DNA of 7,301 nucleotides from Actinomycetes bacterium (GTDB taxonomy: Bacteria; Actinomycetota; Actinomycetes; Actinomycetales; Microbacteriaceae). The DNA lies in assembly GCA_023432005.1 (NCBI GenBank), contig JAEYVF010000130.1, forward strand, positions 1-7,301, given 5' to 3'. The notes beneath the pieces were generated by a model. The model was not told where the DNA came from. It was given only the letters and a program-made list of their open reading frames with translations, and ran no database searches. The position numbers and the translations under genes are program-made. Shown here one piece after another: positions 4,983 through 7,301 of the stretch (positions are counted from its first letter, which is position 1; each line of letters opens with the position of its first letter).

Positions 4983-6259
4983 GAGAGCTCCGATGCGGGG
5001 TGGATGTGGTCGAGGACGGAGAGCGCGAAGGCCAGCTGCGCGCGGGCGCTCGGCTCCGCCTGGGGGGAGACGCGCGCGGTGCGCGCCTCGTAGGTGTCGT
5101 CGGCGTAGGCGGCCGCGTCGGGGAGGTAGCCCTGGTACGGGCCGGCGCACCCGATGAGACGCACCGGGCCGTGCCCGTCCGCGACCGCCTCGGCGGTCGA
5201 CGAGAACACCTCGAAGGGCAGGGCGATCCAGGTCACGTGCCCGAGGCGCACGAGGCGCGCGGACGCCTCGACGGGGTCGTCGACGGGCAGCTCCGAGACC
5301 GCGAGCTCGATGCGGGCGCCGTCGACGACGGACTGCAGCAGGGCGGCAGCGCCCTCGTCCGCTGACGCGCGCCGTTCCTCCGCGGCGGCGAGGCGCTCGC
5401 GCGCCGCGGCCGGATCCCGCACCGCGGCGGGGAGGGCGAGGCCGGCCTCGTGCACCGTGAGCTCGGGCGCCACCGGGACGCCCCACGGGATCGACGCGAG
5501 CACCACGTCGGCGACGAGGGCGCCGAGGCGCTCCGCCTCGCCGGGCGTCGCCGCCGTGCGGGTGAAGCGGGTGGACAGATCGCCGCTCGCGCCGTTGAGG
5601 AAGGCGACGACCGCATCCGGGTGATGCCGGCGCAGCTCGCGGCGGAGCGCCCCCGGCCAGTCCGCCGACCAGGCGAGGTTGTCGGGGCCCAGCACGGTCG
5701 CATGGCACGGCACGTCGACGAGGATGGCGGTCGCGCGGTCGCCGGCGGCGAGGGTCAGGACGCCGGCGGTCACCTCGACGGCGGCGTCGCGATAGGCGCG
5801 GCGGCTCGCGAGCCCCGGCACCGACGGCTCGCTCCAGCTCGCCTCGGCGGGTGCGCGGCCGCGCCACGCCGCGTCGAACGCGTGCTCGAGGCGGGCGAGC
5901 AGCTCTGCGAGCGCCTCCTCGTCGAGCGCGGCGCCATGGCCGGGGGCGAACTCGCCGAGCCAGTGGGCGGGCGCGCTGTGGGTGTGCGAGGCCGCGACGA
6001 CGACGGGCACCGCGCGTCCGGCGACGCGTGCGGCGATCCGCTCCACCTCCCTCGTCAACCGCTCGGTGACGGCGACCGCGTCGATCGTCACCCAGGCGAG
6101 CTCGGTGCGGCCGTCGTCGAGGACGACGACCGATGCCTCGAGCTCGTCGAGCACCGCGCTCGCCACGGCGCCCCCGCGCGCGATGTAGCCGGCGAGAGGG
6201 CCCGGTCGCGACGGCGTGATGATCGCGTGCGCGGCGCCGACACGCAGACGCGGGCTCAT
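4979..6259 (-). CDS. Neutral/alkaline ceramidase-like amidohydrolase
   Basis: A 426-residue protein resembling the N-terminal catalytic domain of neutral/alkaline ceramidases, zinc enzymes that hydrolyse N-acyl amide bonds. Landmarks include the opening RVGAAHAIITP (6-16), the metal-site motif ASHTHSAP (90-97, His92 and His94), CHATVLGPDN (185-194, His186), the candidate nucleophile loop FLNGASGDLS (220-229, Ser229), and the late GYLPD (377-381) and DTYEA (388-392) motifs. It is shorter than secreted ceramidases (about 650 residues), lacks their C-terminal Ig-like domain, and has no signal peptide, so it is likely cytoplasmic. The ATG at 6259 overlaps the nanE stop as ATGA. Proteins of this type recur in carbohydrate operons with no experimentally fixed substrate. 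Given the operon, an amidase acting on an N-acetylated or N-acylated sugar is possible, but that is inference. Family assignment rests on motifs read by eye. Confidence 0.9.
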   Translation of the reverse strand: MSPRLRVGAAHAIITPSRPGPLAGYIARGGAVASAVLDELEASVVVLDDGRTELAWVTIDAVAVTERLTREVERIAARVAGRAVPVVVAASHTHSAPAHWLGEFAPGHGAALDEEALAELLARLEHAFDAAWRGRAPAEASWSEPSVPGLASRRAYRDAAVEVTAGVLTLAAGDRATAILVDVPCHATVLGPDNLAWSADWPGALRRELRRHHPDAVVAFLNGASGDLSTRFTRTAATPGEAERLGALVADVVLASIPWGVPVAPELTVHEAGLALPAAVRDPAAARERLAAAEERRASADEGAAALLQSVVDGARIELAVSELPVDDPVEASARLVRLGHVTWIALPFEVFSSTAEAVADGHGPVRLIGCAGPYQGYLPDAAAYADDTYEARTARVSPQAEPSARAQLAFALSVLDHIHPASELS

Positions 6260-6942
6260 GGGGCGTCCGGCTCCGGGAGGGCGCCGCGCAGGTAGGCGGT
6301 CTGCGAGAGCGGGTTCGTAACGGCCGTCCCCACGACGACGGCGTGGGCGCCGGCGGCGATGGCCGCGGCGATGTCCTCGCGCGTGCGGTAGCGCCCCTCG
6401 GCGACGACGGGCACGTCGACCTCGCCGGCCAGAGCGGCGACGAGCTCGATGTCGGGGTCGAGCGGGGCGCGGGTGCCCGTGTAGCCGGAGAGGGTGGTGG
6501 CGACCGCGTCGGCGCCCGCGAGAGCGGCGGCGACGCCCGCCTCGAGGGTGTCGACGTCGGCCATGATCGCGACGTCGGAGGCCTCGCGGATGAGCGCGAC
6601 CTCCTCGGCGAAGGTGCGTCCGTTGGGCCTGCGACGCAGGGTGCCGTCCATCGCGACGATGCGCGCCCCCGCCGCGACGAGCCCCAGCGCGGTCTCCGCG
6701 TCGGGCGTGATGAAGACACCCTCGGTGCCGACCTTGTCGATGCCGATGATCGGCACGGAGACGGCGGCGGCGATCGCGCGCACGTCCTCCACGCTGTTCG
6801 CGCGGATGGCGACGGCACCCCCCAGCTCCGCGGCGCGCGCCATGAGCGCCATGACGCCGCTGTCGCGCAGCGGGTTCGGAGCGTATGCCTGGCACGAGAT
6901 CACGAGCGAGGACGCGGGGATGTGGGAGGTGAAGCGGTTCAT
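6256..6942 (-). CDS. nanE: N-acetylmannosamine-6-phosphate 2-epimerase
   Basis: This 228-residue TIM-barrel enzyme interconverts ManNAc-6-phosphate and GlcNAc-6-phosphate in sialic acid and ManNAc catabolism. The expected residues are visible: SCQA near the start (16-19), Arg47 in AIRAN, the catalytic Lys70 in GIDKVG, Asp129 in MADVDT, and Glu182 in VVAEGRY. The phosphate-binding ends TLSGYTG (150-156) and AVVVGTAVTNP (201-211) are also in place. The length matches the family. The ATG at 6942 overlaps the kinase stop as ATGA, with a weak GAAGG upstream. A longer reading frame extends to 7185, but it runs through the kinase gene and is Arg/Pro-rich low-complexity sequence, so it is rejected. 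In the operon NanE would act directly after a ManNAc kinase. No sialate lyase is in the window, so whether the original substrate is sialic acid or free ManNAc is open. Confidence 0.97.
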   Translation of the reverse strand: MNRFTSHIPASSLVISCQAYAPNPLRDSGVMALMARAAELGGAVAIRANSVEDVRAIAAAVSVPIIGIDKVGTEGVFITPDAETALGLVAAGARIVAMDGTLRRRPNGRTFAEEVALIREASDVAIMADVDTLEAGVAAALAGADAVATTLSGYTGTRAPLDPDIELVAALAGEVDVPVVAEGRYRTREDIAAAIAAGAHAVVVGTAVTNPLSQTAYLRGALPEPDAP

Positions 6943-7301
6943 GCGGTGGTGCCTTCGGGTCGCGTGAGGGTCTCGACGAGCGGGGAGTAGATGGTCGGGC
7001 CGTCGGCCGCGATGCGGGCGGCGCCGTCGAGCGGGCTGCCGGCCGCGGGGACCGTCACCAGGTGGGCGGCGCGGGCCGCGAGGGCCCGCAGGAACTCGCG
7101 CTCGAGGAGCGAGCCGGGGGCGATGAGACGGCCCGTGACGGCGACGCGGTCGACGCCGGGGAGAGCCTCGGCCGCTGTGGCGCACGCGTGGGCGAGCTCC
7201 TCGGCGGCGTGCCGCACGATCGCCGCGGCGGCCGCGTCGTGCGCGGCCTCCTCGATCACCCCGGGGGCGAACCGCGCCCCCCGATCGATGCGATCGGGCA
7301 T
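6939..7301 (-). CDS. BadF/BadG-type N-acetylhexosamine kinase, C-terminal fragment
   Basis: The last 120 residues of a protein whose beginning lies past the right edge. The first visible codon is an ATG at 7301-7299, but it is probably internal, since the family is normally about 300 residues. Features match the C-terminal ATPase lobe of BadF/BadG/BcrA/BcrD kinases: an all-helical segment (13-45), the adenosine-site strand VDRVAVTGRLIAPGSLL (49-65), and the closing SPLDGAARIAA (88-98) typical of GlcNAc kinases. The usual glycine pair of the GGL motif reads GRL here (58-60), a mild deviation. The stop overlaps the nanE start as ATGA, so it is co-translated with the epimerase. The context makes ManNAc or GlcNAc the likely substrate, giving the 6-phosphate used by NanE. 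Substrate choice cannot be settled from this fragment. Confidence 0.75.
   Translation of the reverse strand: MPDRIDRGARFAPGVIEEAAHDAAAAAIVRHAAEELAHACATAAEALPGVDRVAVTGRLIAPGSLLEREFLRALAARAAHLVTVPAAGSPLDGAARIAADGPTIYSPLVETLTRPEGTTA

Noticed and set aside
4983..6818. Apparent upstream extension of the SIS reading frame to a protein of about 860 residues.
   Set aside because: The extension runs out of frame through the ceramidase-like and nanE genes and is Arg/Pro-rich. The SIS fold begins at the GTG at 4982, which has a GGAG upstream.

Overview
The window is a very GC-rich, gene-dense stretch with every recognisable gene on the minus strand. The base composition, the GC-ending codons, the GTG starts and the gene content suggest a high-GC actinobacterium, possibly a Microbacteriaceae-like genus. 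That placement is an inference, because no rRNA or other marker gene is present. Transcription runs from high to low coordinates, and I found no tRNA, rRNA, insertion sequence or CRISPR array. No stretch over 300 bases lacks a gene.

Right half (about 3478-7301): an amino-sugar catabolic operon with 4-nt stop/start overlaps at every junction. In transcription order it holds the C-terminal end of a BadF/BadG-type N-acetylhexosamine kinase (cut by the window edge), N-acetylmannosamine-6-phosphate 2-epimerase (nanE), a neutral/alkaline ceramidase-like amidohydrolase without a signal peptide, a SIS-domain (UPF0309-like) sugar-phosphate-binding protein, and glucosamine-6-phosphate deaminase (nagB). 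Together kinase, NanE and NagB would carry ManNAc or GlcNAc towards fructose-6-phosphate. The expected deacetylase NagA is not in the window. The ceramidase-like and SIS proteins have no assigned substrate.

Left half (1-3446): a second, tightly packed module beginning only a few tens of bases after nagB. It encodes an ECF-like sigma-70 factor, a 150-aa unrecognised protein (helical N-terminus, beta-rich C-terminus), an apparently cytoplasmic subtilisin-family (S8) protease with five perfect PFHSSN hexapeptide repeats, and the N-terminal 256 residues of a TPR-type helical repeat protein that runs off the left edge. Sigma factor and small protein, and protease and TPR protein, are joined by TGATG overlaps. 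The two internal ribosome binding sites that stand out precede the small protein and the protease. In other actinobacteria, TPR proteins in this kind of setting often end in a CHAT caspase-like peptidase domain, but that part is outside the window. The layout suggests a regulated intracellular proteolysis or signalling system and is the part most worth following up.
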